A stretch of DNA of 41,387 nt from an uncultured Pseudoflavonifractor sp. (GTDB taxonomy: Bacteria > Bacillota > Clostridia > Oscillospirales > Oscillospiraceae), in the NCBI GenBank assembly GCA_947644625.1, contig CANRZY010000007.1, positions 1 through 41,387 of the forward strand, written 5' to 3'. Positions within the stretch are counted from its first letter, which is position 1; every line of letters begins with the position of its first letter. Under the pieces are notes generated by a model. That model did not search any database. It was not told where the DNA came from and was given only the letters and a program-made list of their open reading frames with translations. This document shows positions 1 to 8,577 of the stretch, piece by piece. A program made the translations under genes and the position numbers.

Positions 1-5
1 TTCAC
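1..5 (-). CDS. Start of a truncated gene at the left edge
   Basis: Only the first codons lie inside the window. A GTG at 3-5 (minus strand) is preceded by GGAAGGAG (13-20) at a spacing of 7 bases, which is an excellent ribosome binding site. The product cannot be identified. It would be transcribed away from the terminator at 94-120. Confidence 0.35.
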
Positions 6-32
6 TGGTTTTCTCCTTCCCAATTCATTGTC

Positions 33-78
33 CAATATGTTTGACAAACCTACAATATGTCTTTTTCCGTCTTTTTCC
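33..78 (-). promoter_or_regulatory. Direct-repeat region upstream of the left-edge gene
   Basis: Two copies of CAATATGT lie exactly 20 bp apart (33-40 and 53-60), flanking a GTTTGACAAAC palindrome, followed by two copies of CTTTTTCC 10 bp apart (61-68 and 71-78). The minus strand also reads a weak promoter-like pair (TTGTAG, 17 bp, GACAAT). Spacing of one and two helical turns suggests protein binding, but this is inference. Confidence 0.25.
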
Positions 79-93
79 ACCCCGTTTAACATG

Positions 94-120
94 AAAAACC
101 GGCGCCCCGTGGGGCGCCGG
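94..120 (-). terminator. Intrinsic terminator after the DUF4015-type gene
   Basis: A GC-only inverted repeat (99-108 with 111-120) reads on the minus strand as a stable hairpin followed directly by five T (complement of AAAAA at 94-98). It lies 15 bp beyond the stop codon of the gene at 135-1217. Confidence 0.8.
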
Positions 121-134
121 AGACAGCTTTCTTA

Positions 135-1217
135 TTAAGGCATTGAGACCGCTTTTCCTGTGGTGGAAAGATCGGCAAGAGAGGAGTCCACGTAGAGTAC
201 CGCGTTTCCGGAAAGCCCTACGGAGGCAAGAATATCGTCGCAGTCACCCCGGTTTTCCGCCCCCAGAACATACACCCGGTCGGCGTACTCGCCCAAAAGG
301 GCGGCGGTTTGGCCGCTGAGGGTGTTTTCTCCGGTCAGAGCGTCGGCGCTCACCGCTACCGAAAGAAGAACATCCTGTCCCTCCAATGCCTTCCGTGCTT
401 CTTGGTAGAAGGTTTCCAGCGTTCCGCTGAGATTGGAGGGATCATAGTCCGGACCGACCTTAATATATTCCAGGCGGCCTGTCGCAGGCCAGCAGGCATT
501 GTCCAGCAGGATCTCGTCAAAGCCCATGAGGGCAAGCTCGCCGCAGATCCCGACGATATAATTCCGGGCGGCCTCAATGGAGGGGTTCATCCACCGGAGG
601 TCCTCTCCATCCCGCCAGTTGTAGTTGCTGTTGGTCTTAATGGCCAGGGAGGGGTCGGTTTTGGGGGCCAGATTATCCTTAAAGCAGGAGATCCGGGCAA
701 TGGTGTAAAGCTCGGAGCCGGTAAGAGTCTGGAGATTCCGGTTAAGGTCCGGGTCGGATTCGGAGCTGTGCAGGGAGATGGCTTGGGGCAGGGAGGACAC
801 ATAACCCAGGGAGCCGTCGTTGGCCTTCAGATTGAGAAGGGCGGCGTTGCCCCCACCGGCAGCCACTAGTTGCTGGGCGTTTCCCTCTGTAACAGCGGCC
901 CGGAACAGGGAGACTGGAAAGAGCTCCGGGACCTGGGTCGGGGCAGGAGTAGGCTCAGGAGAGGGAGTGGGTTCGGCGGTGACGATGACCAGAGGCTCGC
1001 TCTGGGTAGGGACGCTGGGGGGAGGAGTGTTCTGCTGTAGGAAGGGAAGCTCCAGCCGGGCCTGACCGTCATCGGTGTAAACCATGTATTTTTGCAGGAA
1101 AAAGAAGGCGGCTACAGACAGAAGAAGCACCACCGTCAGGATCACGATAAGAATGGTCAGCGCGGTCTGTAGCTTGGTGCGCCCCCGGTAGGTGTCATAA
1201 CCGTAGGATGTCCTCAT
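135..1217 (-). CDS. Membrane-anchored DUF4015-type putative glycoside hydrolase
   Basis: The protein has 360 residues. A cytoplasmic start (MRTSYGYDTYRGR) is followed by one membrane segment at about 17-43, then a Pro/Thr/Glu-rich linker (about 60-100), then a globular domain with ARISCFKDNLAP and GFDEILLDNACWP. These two blocks resemble the conserved blocks of the DUF4015 (PF13200) TIM-barrel family, a putative glycosyl hydrolase group of unproven substrate. The start at 1217 was chosen over the longer open frame because GGGAGAGG precedes it and the transmembrane segment then sits near the N-terminus; the longer form would run into the upstream marR gene. It probably acts outside the membrane on a wall or matrix polysaccharide (inference). 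It lies downstream of a MarR gene on the same strand. Confidence 0.7.
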   Translation of the reverse strand: MRTSYGYDTYRGRTKLQTALTILIVILTVVLLLSVAAFFFLQKYMVYTDDGQARLELPFLQQNTPPPSVPTQSEPLVIVTAEPTPSPEPTPAPTQVPELFPVSLFRAAVTEGNAQQLVAAGGGNAALLNLKANDGSLGYVSSLPQAISLHSSESDPDLNRNLQTLTGSELYTIARISCFKDNLAPKTDPSLAIKTNSNYNWRDGEDLRWMNPSIEAARNYIVGICGELALMGFDEILLDNACWPATGRLEYIKVGPDYDPSNLSGTLETFYQEARKALEGQDVLLSVAVSADALTGENTLSGQTAALLGEYADRVYVLGAENRGDCDDILASVGLSGNAVLYVDSSLADLSTTGKAVSMP

Positions 1218-1258
1218 CCGATCCTCTCCCTTCCTGTGAGCTTCGTCCGATAACGATT

Positions 1259-1285
1259 CCCGGAGAGGCTCAGGGCCCCTCCGGG
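1259..1285 (-). repeat. Strong hairpin between marR and the DUF4015-type gene
   Basis: An 11-bp stem (1259-1269 with 1275-1285; one G-U pair on the minus-strand RNA) with a 5-base loop. No T run follows on the minus strand, so it is more likely an mRNA-processing or partial-termination hairpin than a full terminator. Confidence 0.5.
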
Positions 1286-1314
1286 TAATTTTTTCTATGG
1301 GAAAATGGGCGGTG

Positions 1315-1737
1315 TTATTCCTGCCGGGCGGTGAGGGCTTTGTCCAAAAGCTCCAGAGCGTGGGCAACCTCTTCCCGCTCCTCCGGGTTCAGGATATCCA
1401 GAAGACCGCTGAAATACTCGTTGACGCCGGTCTTGGCCTTATTGCGAAGCTCGATATATTTCTCAGTGGCCTCCACATAAATGACCCGGTGATCCAGCTC
1501 CGAGCGGGTCCGTTTGGCTAGCTCCAGCCGCTCCAGCCGGTCTACAATACCGGAGATGGTGGAATTGGCGCTACCCATCTTTTCGGCCAGCTTGCTGATG
1601 GGCATAGGGCCCTCGGAGCCTAAAATGCTGAGAGCCAGAGCCTGGGGAAAGGTAAGGTTCAGCTTTCCGAAGTGGCTGCGGAATTGCTGGGACAAATGCT
1701 GGCTTACCTGGATATAATTCATAAGGATACGGTCCAT
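1315..1737 (-). CDS. MarR-family transcriptional regulator
   Basis: The protein has 140 residues, typical for MarR. It has a central winged helix: the recognition part reads MPISKLAEKMGSANSTISG, and the wing reads RSELDHRVIYVEAT, matching the family's D-x-R pattern. Long helices at both ends fit the dimerisation region. The start at 1737 is preceded by AAAGGAG at about 10 bases; the upstream in-frame ATG lies at 1791, upstream of the predicted -10. It likely binds a dyad near its own or a neighbouring promoter. The target is unknown; the downstream membrane glycosidase-like gene could share its transcript. Confidence 0.85.
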   Translation of the reverse strand: MDRILMNYIQVSQHLSQQFRSHFGKLNLTFPQALALSILGSEGPMPISKLAEKMGSANSTISGIVDRLERLELAKRTRSELDHRVIYVEATEKYIELRNKAKTGVNEYFSGLLDILNPEEREEVAHALELLDKALTARQE

Positions 1738-1779
1738 GTCTTTGCGGCTCCTTTTCTCATTTTGACGCTGTTTGAAGGG

Positions 1780-1808
1780 AGCATATCCCAAAAGTCAGTC
1801 TTCGTCAA
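1780..1808 (-). promoter_or_regulatory. Sigma-A-type promoter for marR
   Basis: TTGACG (1803-1808), 17-bp spacer, TATGCT (1780-1785), both read on the minus strand. It lies about 43 bp upstream of the marR start. Confidence 0.7.
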
Positions 1809-1857
1809 GAATTTTCCGCAACAATTCACAAATCGTTTCCAAAATGGTCACAAATCC

Positions 1858-2481
1858 TCAGCCCACCGCAGGAGTTCGCATCCGCTGCAACATGATCGCC
1901 AGAGCGGCCCGGTTGGCAATTCCCTGGGGATCCAGCATACCCTGGTCGTTTCCCTGAAGAACCCCCATACCTGCGGCGTGGCGAACAGCCTCTTCGGCCC
2001 ATTTGGATACGGTATCGGCGTCCTTAAAAAGTCCCAGGGCGCCGGTGGCCAGGGGCTCCCCTTTATACTGGGCATAACGGTAAAGGAAGCAGGCCAGCTG
2101 CTCACGGGTTACCAGATCCCGGCCGCCGAAGGTTCCGTCGGCGTACCCGGTAGCGATCCCGGTTCCCTTGGCCCAGGCAGCGGGAGCGGCATACCAATCC
2201 TCTGCCGCATCGGGGAAGGGCTCCTCCACCGACATGACGGGGGAACCCTCCAGCCGCCAGATCACGGTAAGGACAGTGGCCCGGGTCACCGGCTCATAGG
2301 GGCCAAAGATCCCGCCCTCCAGACCGGTCATGATCCCTTCCTCAGTCATGGCCTCCACGGCTTCCACAAACCATTCATCCCCCGCAATGTCAGGATAGCT
2401 TGACTCAGCGGCCTGAGCCGGAAGGGGAAGCAGACACAGCGCGCACAAAAGCGCGATCCATTTTCTTTTCACCACGCCCAC
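1858..2481 (-). CDS. Small secreted SLH-domain protein
   Basis: 207 residues. A basic-hydrophobic signal peptide ends near QAAESSYPD (about residue 25). The rest consists of three SLH repeats, each starting with a W-[FY]-x-A motif (DEWFVEAVEAM, EDWYAAPAAWA, SKWAEEAVRHA) and ending with a T-R/N-R-A-type block. SLH triplets bind secondary cell-wall polymers, so it should sit in the wall. There is no effector domain, so it may be a structural or competitor wall protein. The start is uncertain: GTG at 2481 and two further in-frame GTGs (2475, 2472) follow the weak GGAAAGAGG site; all give a usable signal peptide. A short open frame with a better ribosome site overlaps it (2405-2521). Confidence 0.75.
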   Translation of the reverse strand: MGVVKRKWIALLCALCLLPLPAQAAESSYPDIAGDEWFVEAVEAMTEEGIMTGLEGGIFGPYEPVTRATVLTVIWRLEGSPVMSVEEPFPDAAEDWYAAPAAWAKGTGIATGYADGTFGGRDLVTREQLACFLYRYAQYKGEPLATGALGLFKDADTVSKWAEEAVRHAAGMGVLQGNDQGMLDPQGIANRAALAIMLQRMRTPAVG

Positions 2482-2521
2482 CTCTTTCCAGGGATTTTTG
2501 GACCGGGCAAAGACGGTCCAT
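2405..2521 (-). CDS. Possible 38-residue upstream overlapping ORF
   Basis: An ATG at 2519-2521 lies 8 bases after AAAGGAG, a much better ribosome site than that of the SLH gene at 2481. It runs 38 codons (MDRLCPVQKSLERGGRGEKK at its start) in another frame across the SLH start and stops at 2405. It may be a translated leader that couples or limits SLH translation, or simply chance. No family is recognised. Confidence 0.25.
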   Translation of the reverse strand: MDRLCPVQKSLERGGRGEKKMDRAFVRAVSASPSGSGR

Positions 2522-2583
2522 AGGGCTTTCTCCTTTATAATAAGGCAAAATCTTTACAAATCTTTGAATGGAAGAAAAAATAT

Positions 2584-4413
2584 TTACAGAAGGGAGGAAA
2601 AAGAGGTCCCGTCCCAGCCCAGCAATTTTCCGCTCATAGGGGGTAGGCGAAGCTGCTCGCCGTTGGGAAGTTCCACAATGGCCTCCCGGTCTCCGGCATT
2701 TGCCGCTGCGACCACTCTTTCCCCCTGCCAGGAACGGGCGAAGGAGACCAGTCTGCCCCGGCAGGTGAGCCATTCCAGATCTCCCTTGCGAAGGGGGACA
2801 AGCTCCTTTCTGGCCTTGCCCAGGGCGGTAAACCAGCTCACAAGTTCCTGGTCCTCCCGTCCCCAGGGGAAGGTGCGGCGGTTAAAGGGATCCTCAAAGC
2901 CTTCCATCCCCGCCTCGTCTCCATAGTAGAGGGTGGGGGAGCCGGGAAGGGCGTAGAGGAGCAGGCTGCCCAGCCTCAGACGCTTTACAGCCAGAGTCCG
3001 CTTTTCCGGGCAGAGACGGGATTGGGAGCGCCAATCCCGGGAGGTATCCCCTTTTCGGTCGCTCTCTTCTCCCAAAAGGGTAAGGATCCGGGGCGTATCG
3101 TGAGTACCCAGGGAATTCATCCCGGAATAAAAGGCCCACCGGGGATAATTCTGCCGTTGGGTCTCCACCGTATCCCGGAGCCAATCCCCTTTTCCGCCCA
3201 GCAAAAAGCCCAGAATGGCGTTGCGGACGGGATAGTTCATCACGCCGTCGCAGTGCCCGCCCAGCACATGCTTCCGGCGGACGTCGTAGGCAATTTTATT
3301 GGATGCGTCCTCCCACACCTCTCCGATAATGACTGCGGAGGGCTTTTCCGCCCGGGCCGCTTCATGGATGGCGTGGACCACAAAGTCGGGAAGTTCGTCA
3401 GCCACATCCAGCCGCCAGCCATCCGCTCCCGCCCGGAGCCAAGAGCGAATGATCCCATTTTCCCCGGTGATGTATTCCAGCCAGCTTGGGCTTTCCTTGT
3501 TGGTGGTGGGCAGGGAGTAGATCCCCCACCAGGAGGCGTACTCATGGGGGCGGTTATGAAAGCAAAACCAGTCGGAGTAGGGAGAATCCTGACTCTGGGC
3601 CGCCCCCGGTCCGGGGTAAAAGCCGTCGCCGTTAAAGTATTTGGAGACAAAGCCTGTGTGGTTGAATACGCCGTCCAGCATGATGCGGATGCCCAGACGG
3701 TGGGCCTTCTGGCAAAGACGGGTAAAATCCTCCCCGGTACCCAGCATGGGGTCTATTTTTTCGTAGTCCGCAGCGCCATAGCGGTGGTTTTCCGGGGCCT
3801 CAAAAATAGGACAGAGGTAGATGGTCTCCACACCCAGGCTTTGGATATAGGGGAGCTTTTCCTCGATACCGGGGAGGCTCCCCCCGAAAAAGTCCCGGTT
3901 CCGGATCTCTCCGTGCTCGTTGGGGAGGTATACCGGTTCCTCATCCCAGCCCTGATGGACCCAGCGCCCCCCCACCAAGCCTGTAGGATCGGGGATGGAG
4001 CGGCGGAAAAAGCGGTCGGGGAAGATCTGATAGGTGACCCCCTCCCCAAACCAGGAGGGCACATTCTCCGCGGCGTCGTAAACGGTAAGCTGGTATTCCT
4101 CCGTTTCCTCCCAGGAGCCGTCACCCCGCTCAAGGCGCAGGCTGTACCAGATGAGTCCCACATAGCCCTCTGGCTCCAAAAGGCCGGAAAACAGGTCCGA
4201 TCCCTTTTCCATCCCCACCCAGGGAAGGAGGGTCTCGGTGACCCGGTCTCCGTCAAACTCCCACCGGGTCCTTAAAACGCCCCGGACAAAGGCCTCCTGG
4301 CGCTGGGGGCGGAGGGTAAAGCGGACCTGGGACTCTGAGGAGACGGCTCCGTAGGGGGATTTGCACCTGGGGTCGGTGGGGCGGAACCAGCGGTTTGTGT
4401 CTTCCATACTCAA
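2584..4413 (-). CDS. GH13 alpha-amylase family glycosidase (neopullulanase-like)
   Basis: 609 residues from TTG at 4413 (AAAGAG 8 bases before); an ATG two codons later (4407) is the alternative. An N-terminal beta domain (1-120) precedes the catalytic barrel. The four GH13 regions are visible: DGVFNHTG (247-254), GWRLDVADE (332-340, nucleophile Asp336), GEVWED (364-369, acid/base Glu365) and GTHDTPR (436-442, His-Asp pair). Y-x-I-F-P-D-R-F (128-135) is typical of the neopullulanase/cyclomaltodextrinase subgroup. There is no signal peptide, so it should act in the cytoplasm on short malto-oligosaccharides. It lies 55 bp after the PBP2 gene, probably the last gene of that operon. Exact specificity cannot be read. 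Confidence 0.88.
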   Translation of the reverse strand: MSMEDTNRWFRPTDPRCKSPYGAVSSESQVRFTLRPQRQEAFVRGVLRTRWEFDGDRVTETLLPWVGMEKGSDLFSGLLEPEGYVGLIWYSLRLERGDGSWEETEEYQLTVYDAAENVPSWFGEGVTYQIFPDRFFRRSIPDPTGLVGGRWVHQGWDEEPVYLPNEHGEIRNRDFFGGSLPGIEEKLPYIQSLGVETIYLCPIFEAPENHRYGAADYEKIDPMLGTGEDFTRLCQKAHRLGIRIMLDGVFNHTGFVSKYFNGDGFYPGPGAAQSQDSPYSDWFCFHNRPHEYASWWGIYSLPTTNKESPSWLEYITGENGIIRSWLRAGADGWRLDVADELPDFVVHAIHEAARAEKPSAVIIGEVWEDASNKIAYDVRRKHVLGGHCDGVMNYPVRNAILGFLLGGKGDWLRDTVETQRQNYPRWAFYSGMNSLGTHDTPRILTLLGEESDRKGDTSRDWRSQSRLCPEKRTLAVKRLRLGSLLLYALPGSPTLYYGDEAGMEGFEDPFNRRTFPWGREDQELVSWFTALGKARKELVPLRKGDLEWLTCRGRLVSFARSWQGERVVAAANAGDREAIVELPNGEQLRLPPMSGKLLGWDGTSFSSLL

Positions 4414-4468
4414 ACTGTATCACTCTTTCTGCTTGGGATAAGAACAAGGGGAGAACAAAGGGGGGCGG

Positions 4469-6565
4469 TCAGCGGATCAAGGTGTTTTCCACGGCGGGGG
4501 CGTTGAGGGAATCCTTGGCGGCAAAATAATATTCCAGGATCTCTGCGGCGATCCCTGCCACTGCCGAGCCGGAGCCGCCCCGCTCCACCACAATGGAGAT
4601 GGCGATCTCCGGATCGTCATAGGGGGCGAAAGCCACCATGATGGCGTTAGCCTCGCTGTCCCGGTGGACCTGGGCGGTGCCCGTCTTGGCGCCGACCTTG
4701 ACGTCCAGATTCTGAAAATACCGGGCCACAGAGCCCTCGGAGGCTACCATGCCCATCCCCTTCTTTACAGCCTCAATGTTGGTCTCGTCCAATCCCAACT
4801 GGTCCCGGAGCTGGGGCTCATGCTCCTGGATCACCTGGGAGAAGTCGCTGGACTTTACGCTTTTCAGAAGGTGGGTGGAGTAGTGGTCGCCGCCGTTTAC
4901 CAGGGTGGCTACATAGTTGGCAAGCTGGATGGGGGTCACCTGGGTGTTTCCCTGGCCGATGGCGGCGTACATGGTCTCTCCCTCATACCAGGTTTGCTCG
5001 TGGTGTTTGCTGGATTCGGGGCCCGCCACCTCGCCCACGGCCTCATAAAGCTCCAGGCCGGTGGCCTGCCCCAGCCCAAAGCGGGCGGCGTAATCATCCA
5101 GCTTGTCAATGCCCAGCCGAAGTCCGGTCTCATAAAAGTATACGTTACAGGAGTCCCGGATGGCCTCAGACACGTTGACATAGCCGTGGGTCCGGCCGTA
5201 CTGGCGGAAATACCAGCACATAGGCTGGTCCTCAATGCGCTCGTAGTGCCGGTACCGGCCCGTATCCAGGATCTTTTCCTTTTGGGTAATGACCCCCTCC
5301 TCCAAGGCGCCTGCCGCCACCGCCATTTTAAAGGTGGAGCCGGGGGCGTAAAGCCCCTGAAGGGCCTTGTTATGAAGGGGCTCCAGAGGATCGGAGAGAA
5401 GCTCGTTATAGTGGGAATAGTATTCCGCGGGATCATAGCTGGGGAAGGAGGCGGAGGCCAGCACGCCGCCGGACATATCCACCACCACGCAGGCCGCCTT
5501 TTGGCTTTCCTCAGTCATACCGGGGACATGGCGCCGGAGGGATTCCTCCACCACCTCCTGGAGCTTAATGTCCAGGGTGAGTATGACGTTTCCGCCGGGG
5601 TTGGGGGTCTGGAGAAGCCCGGTTTCCGGGTCGGTACGCCAGCTTTCGCTGACGATCTTTCCCGACTGGTTATATTCCACATCCTTTGCCCCGGAGCTTC
5701 CCCGAAGGTATTGCTCAAAGGCCTGCTCCACCCCGTCCTTTCCCACCACGTCGTCCATGGCGTAGCCCTTGCTCTGGTAATCCTCCCACTCTTCCCGGAA
5801 AATGGGACCCACCTGACCCAGAAGATGGGCGGCATATTTGGTGTTGTATTCCCGGACAGTGGCGGTGTTGATGGTCACCCCGCTGAGCTGCCGTTCCTTG
5901 ACCACCGTAATAAAAAAAATATCCACATCCTGGGCAAAAACATAGCCGCTGCGGGAGATGTCCCGGCTTCGGAGGGTCAGTTCATACAGAACGCCCACCA
6001 AAGCTCGTCCCTCCGCCTCGCCTACGGTGGGATCCACCTCGAACCAGGTCCGCAGGGCGGCTATCAGTTCTTCGGCGGAGGGATCGGCAGGCAGATCCTT
6101 CAGCTTCAGAGAAGCGGCCAGTTGGCTGAGTTGGGTGCTGCGGCGTTTCTCATTCCCCTCCTCGTCCACAGTCACCACCTGGAAGGGGGTGTCTGTGGTA
6201 TAGAGAAAGGGTGGCTCCCAGTTAACGGGCAAAGTATCGTTCCATTCCACCCCCTGCTCCCGGCAGACCTCCAAAAGAGAGAGAAGGGTATCGTTCCGAT
6301 CCTGGACGGAGCCCATCATATTGGGATTCAACGTTACCTGATAAGTGGCCCGGTTGGAGACAAGGACCCTTCCGTAACGGTCCAGGATCTCCCCGCGGGC
6401 AGCCTGGACCGTTTCGGTGTTGGCGATCTTCCGGGTGGACTGGGCCAGATAATAGCTGCCATTGACCACCTGTAGGTCAAACAGTACCCATAAAAGGACG
6501 GCGAAGGAGCCGGCCAGCAGAAACAGCATGAGCTGTGAGTGCAGATGAAAGCGGTTTTTATCCAT
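4469..6565 (-). CDS. mrdA: Penicillin-binding protein 2 (elongasome transpeptidase)
   Basis: 698 residues. One N-terminal membrane anchor (about 10-32) is followed by a pedestal/dimerisation domain starting with R-G-x-I-x-D-R-x-G (RGEILDRYGR) and a transpeptidase domain with STFK (410-413, acylated Ser), SCN (472-474) and KTG (627-629). It cross-links peptidoglycan during cell elongation with RodA and MreC/D. The ATG at 6565 follows AGGAGG at 6 bases and is preferred over the GTG at 6580, which overlaps the mreD stop. The order mreC-mreD-PBP2 is the classic shape cluster; mreB and rodA are not in the window. Confidence 0.93.
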   Translation of the reverse strand: MDKNRFHLHSQLMLFLLAGSFAVLLWVLFDLQVVNGSYYLAQSTRKIANTETVQAARGEILDRYGRVLVSNRATYQVTLNPNMMGSVQDRNDTLLSLLEVCREQGVEWNDTLPVNWEPPFLYTTDTPFQVVTVDEEGNEKRRSTQLSQLAASLKLKDLPADPSAEELIAALRTWFEVDPTVGEAEGRALVGVLYELTLRSRDISRSGYVFAQDVDIFFITVVKERQLSGVTINTATVREYNTKYAAHLLGQVGPIFREEWEDYQSKGYAMDDVVGKDGVEQAFEQYLRGSSGAKDVEYNQSGKIVSESWRTDPETGLLQTPNPGGNVILTLDIKLQEVVEESLRRHVPGMTEESQKAACVVVDMSGGVLASASFPSYDPAEYYSHYNELLSDPLEPLHNKALQGLYAPGSTFKMAVAAGALEEGVITQKEKILDTGRYRHYERIEDQPMCWYFRQYGRTHGYVNVSEAIRDSCNVYFYETGLRLGIDKLDDYAARFGLGQATGLELYEAVGEVAGPESSKHHEQTWYEGETMYAAIGQGNTQVTPIQLANYVATLVNGGDHYSTHLLKSVKSSDFSQVIQEHEPQLRDQLGLDETNIEAVKKGMGMVASEGSVARYFQNLDVKVGAKTGTAQVHRDSEANAIMVAFAPYDDPEIAISIVVERGGSGSAVAGIAAEILEYYFAAKDSLNAPAVENTLIR

Positions 6566-6576
6566 CCTTGCCCTCC

Positions 6577-7089
6577 TCACAATACGGTGGCCTTAGGCAC
6601 CCGGCGAAAGACCCACCGGAAGACCAGATAGACCAGGGGGACAAAGCAAAGGCTCCATAGGATCTCCCGCCCCGCCACCGTCAGCATGGCTCCCAGGGAA
6701 GCGGTCCCGCTCAGGAGCCGGGATCCGATCCGAAGGGCGTCTATGGCGAGAAGGGCCAAAACAGAGCAGAGAAAGCAGCCCACCAGATCCTGGCGCAGGA
6801 CATACTGAGCCAACAGTCCCGCTCCCAGCCCCAAAAGGGCGGTCACAAGGATCATGGCCCCTGGGACGGAGGGGACCATGGCATCAAAGAGCAATCCCAC
6901 CCCCAGACCAAATCCCGCCCCTGCGGTAGCTCCCTCCAGGGTAGCTACCGCAATGGCGCACAGGGGAAGAAGCATGGGTTTTACCCCCCATAGAGGATAG
7001 CGGCTGAGAAAAAAGTCCTCCAAAAACCAGATGGGAAGCAAGGCCAAGGTATAAGCCAGCCATTTTATTGTGAAATCCTTGGTGGTCAT
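6577..7089 (-). CDS. mreD: Rod shape-determining protein MreD
   Basis: 170 residues, almost entirely hydrophobic with about five or six membrane segments, as usual for MreD. A short polar end follows (FRRVPKATVL). It is placed between mreC and the PBP2 gene, its standard position. Sequence similarity of MreD is weak in general, so context carries much of the call. Start ATG at 7089 after AAAAGGCAG. Confidence 0.85.
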   Translation of the reverse strand: MTTKDFTIKWLAYTLALLPIWFLEDFFLSRYPLWGVKPMLLPLCAIAVATLEGATAGAGFGLGVGLLFDAMVPSVPGAMILVTALLGLGAGLLAQYVLRQDLVGCFLCSVLALLAIDALRIGSRLLSGTASLGAMLTVAGREILWSLCFVPLVYLVFRWVFRRVPKATVL

Positions 7090-7140
7090 TCTTCTGCCTT
7101 TTCCCCCCTTTCCCTCTGATCCGCATTGCGGAGGCGCGGG

Positions 7141-7995
7141 CTATTCCGTCACGTCAAATTCCTTGATGATAAATACCTGCTCCAGAGCGCTCAGGTCCGC
7201 CGCAGGAGTAAGGACCGCGTAGTCGCTGGTGCCGCCGGGGTCGGAACGGACCTCCTGGACATAGCCCACCACCACCCCGGAGGGATAGGTGGCCGTTCCC
7301 CCGGACATAAGCCCGGAGGTAAGAATAGTGTCCCCTGCCAAAAGCTGGGTTCCCTCAGGAAGAAAGCTCAGCTTCAGCCTTCCTTCCGACATGAGGGAAA
7401 AATCGCCTTCCGCAATGGCGGCCCCGTCCGTGCGGGCGATAAGAGCGCCTATTTCCAGATCTACATCCACAACGGTCATAAGGGAGGACCAGTTAAGCCC
7501 TGCCTCATAGATCACACCTACCAGGTTGCCGTATTGATCGATCACACAGTCTCCTGCTTTTACGCCGGAGGCGGAGCCCTTGCTTATGGTCAGCGTGGAG
7601 GACCAGTTGGAGCTTCCACGGGCGGTGACGGTGGCGGGCTCAGTGTGGAGCTCGGTATGCTTTTGCTGAAAGTTCAAAAGATCCCGCAGCCGCTCGTTCT
7701 CCCGGCTGGCAGCCTCCCCCTGGCGGGCCTGAGCCCGGAGCTGGGCGTTCTCCTGCCGCAGGGCCTCCAGCTCGCTTTCCATGGCCTGGCGCTCAAAGAC
7801 GTCGGAATAGATCCCCTCGGTCCATTCCACCACGGCATGGATCCCGTTCCGGAAGGGGGTGGCGACGATCCCGGCCAGATTGGCGAAAGGGTTTGCGATC
7901 CCGCCAAAGGTAAAGGATAACACCGCAACGATCAGGGTCAAAAGGAGGGCAATGACCAGGATCAATATTCCGTTTTGCTTCAAAAAATCCTTCAA
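7141..7995 (-). CDS. mreC: Rod shape-determining protein MreC
   Basis: 284 residues from a TTG start at 7995, preceded by AGGAG at 8 bases; the longer open frame would overlap maf heavily and lacks a ribosome site. A single membrane anchor (about residues 6-30), then a coiled coil (about 60-100, rich in Glu/Arg/Leu: SELEALRQENAQLRAQ) and the periplasm-side beta domain with the conserved D-G-V-I/D-x-Y-G-N-L-V-G type block (DQYGNLVGVI). It bridges MreB/MreD and PBP2. 51 bp before mreD. Confidence 0.92.
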   Translation of the reverse strand: MKDFLKQNGILILVIALLLTLIVAVLSFTFGGIANPFANLAGIVATPFRNGIHAVVEWTEGIYSDVFERQAMESELEALRQENAQLRAQARQGEAASRENERLRDLLNFQQKHTELHTEPATVTARGSSNWSSTLTISKGSASGVKAGDCVIDQYGNLVGVIYEAGLNWSSLMTVVDVDLEIGALIARTDGAAIAEGDFSLMSEGRLKLSFLPEGTQLLAGDTILTSGLMSGGTATYPSGVVVGYVQEVRSDPGGTSDYAVLTPAADLSALEQVFIIKEFDVTE

Positions 7996-8006
7996 GGGGG
8001 TCTCTC

Positions 8007-8576
8007 CTATAGACAGTTTATTCCAAAATCCTTCAATGCCTGGCCCAAAGCGCACACCGGCAGGCCCATCACATTGAAGTAATCGCCCTGTATCCCCTCC
8101 ACCAAAAGGGAGCCGAGCTCCTGGATCCCGTAGGCGCCCGCCTTGTCCATGGGTTCGCCTGTGGCCGTATAAGCTTCGATCTCCCTCTCAGACAGGGGGC
8201 GGAAGGACACGCTGGTACACTCGCTTCGGGTGATGGAGCGTTCCCCCTGCCGGATGGTAAAGCCGGTATAGACCTGATGAAGGCTGCCGGAAAGAAAACG
8301 GAGCATTTCCGCCGCCTCCTCCCGGCTGTGGGGCTTGCCGAGAATAGTATGTCCCTTTGCCACAACCGTATCGGCGGCGATGATAAGGGGAGCGGGTCCC
8401 TCCAGAGCGGCGCAGTGGGCCGCCTTTTCCTGGGAAATGGCCTCCACCAGCGGTCCGGGGGCCAGCTCACGGTCCATATGCTCGTCAATGTCTACGGCGT
8501 GGACCCGGTAGGACAGGCCGATCTGAGACAGAAGCTCCTGCCGCCGGGGAGACTGGGAGGCCAATACGATATCCAT
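8007..8576 (-). CDS. maf: Maf-family nucleotide pyrophosphatase
   Basis: 189 residues, the usual size. The N-terminal S-x-S-P-R-R-x-E-L-L block (LASQSPRRQELLSQIG) and the D-T-V-V motif (ADTVVAKG) are the substrate-binding and catalytic signatures; GAYGIQ and GDYFNVMGLPV are also conserved. Maf proteins hydrolyse non-canonical or modified nucleoside triphosphates and have been linked to division control. Start ATG at 8576 after GGGAG, one base after the dut stop, so translation is coupled. Neighbouring dut gives two consecutive nucleotide-sanitation genes. Confidence 0.93.
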   Translation of the reverse strand: MDIVLASQSPRRQELLSQIGLSYRVHAVDIDEHMDRELAPGPLVEAISQEKAAHCAALEGPAPLIIAADTVVAKGHTILGKPHSREEAAEMLRFLSGSLHQVYTGFTIRQGERSITRSECTSVSFRPLSEREIEAYTATGEPMDKAGAYGIQELGSLLVEGIQGDYFNVMGLPVCALGQALKDFGINCL

Positions 8577-8577
8577 C

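Noticed and set aside
4664-6475. 603-codon plus-strand frame opposite the PBP2 gene
   Set aside because: Complementary strand of a gene with all three transpeptidase motifs; no start signals.
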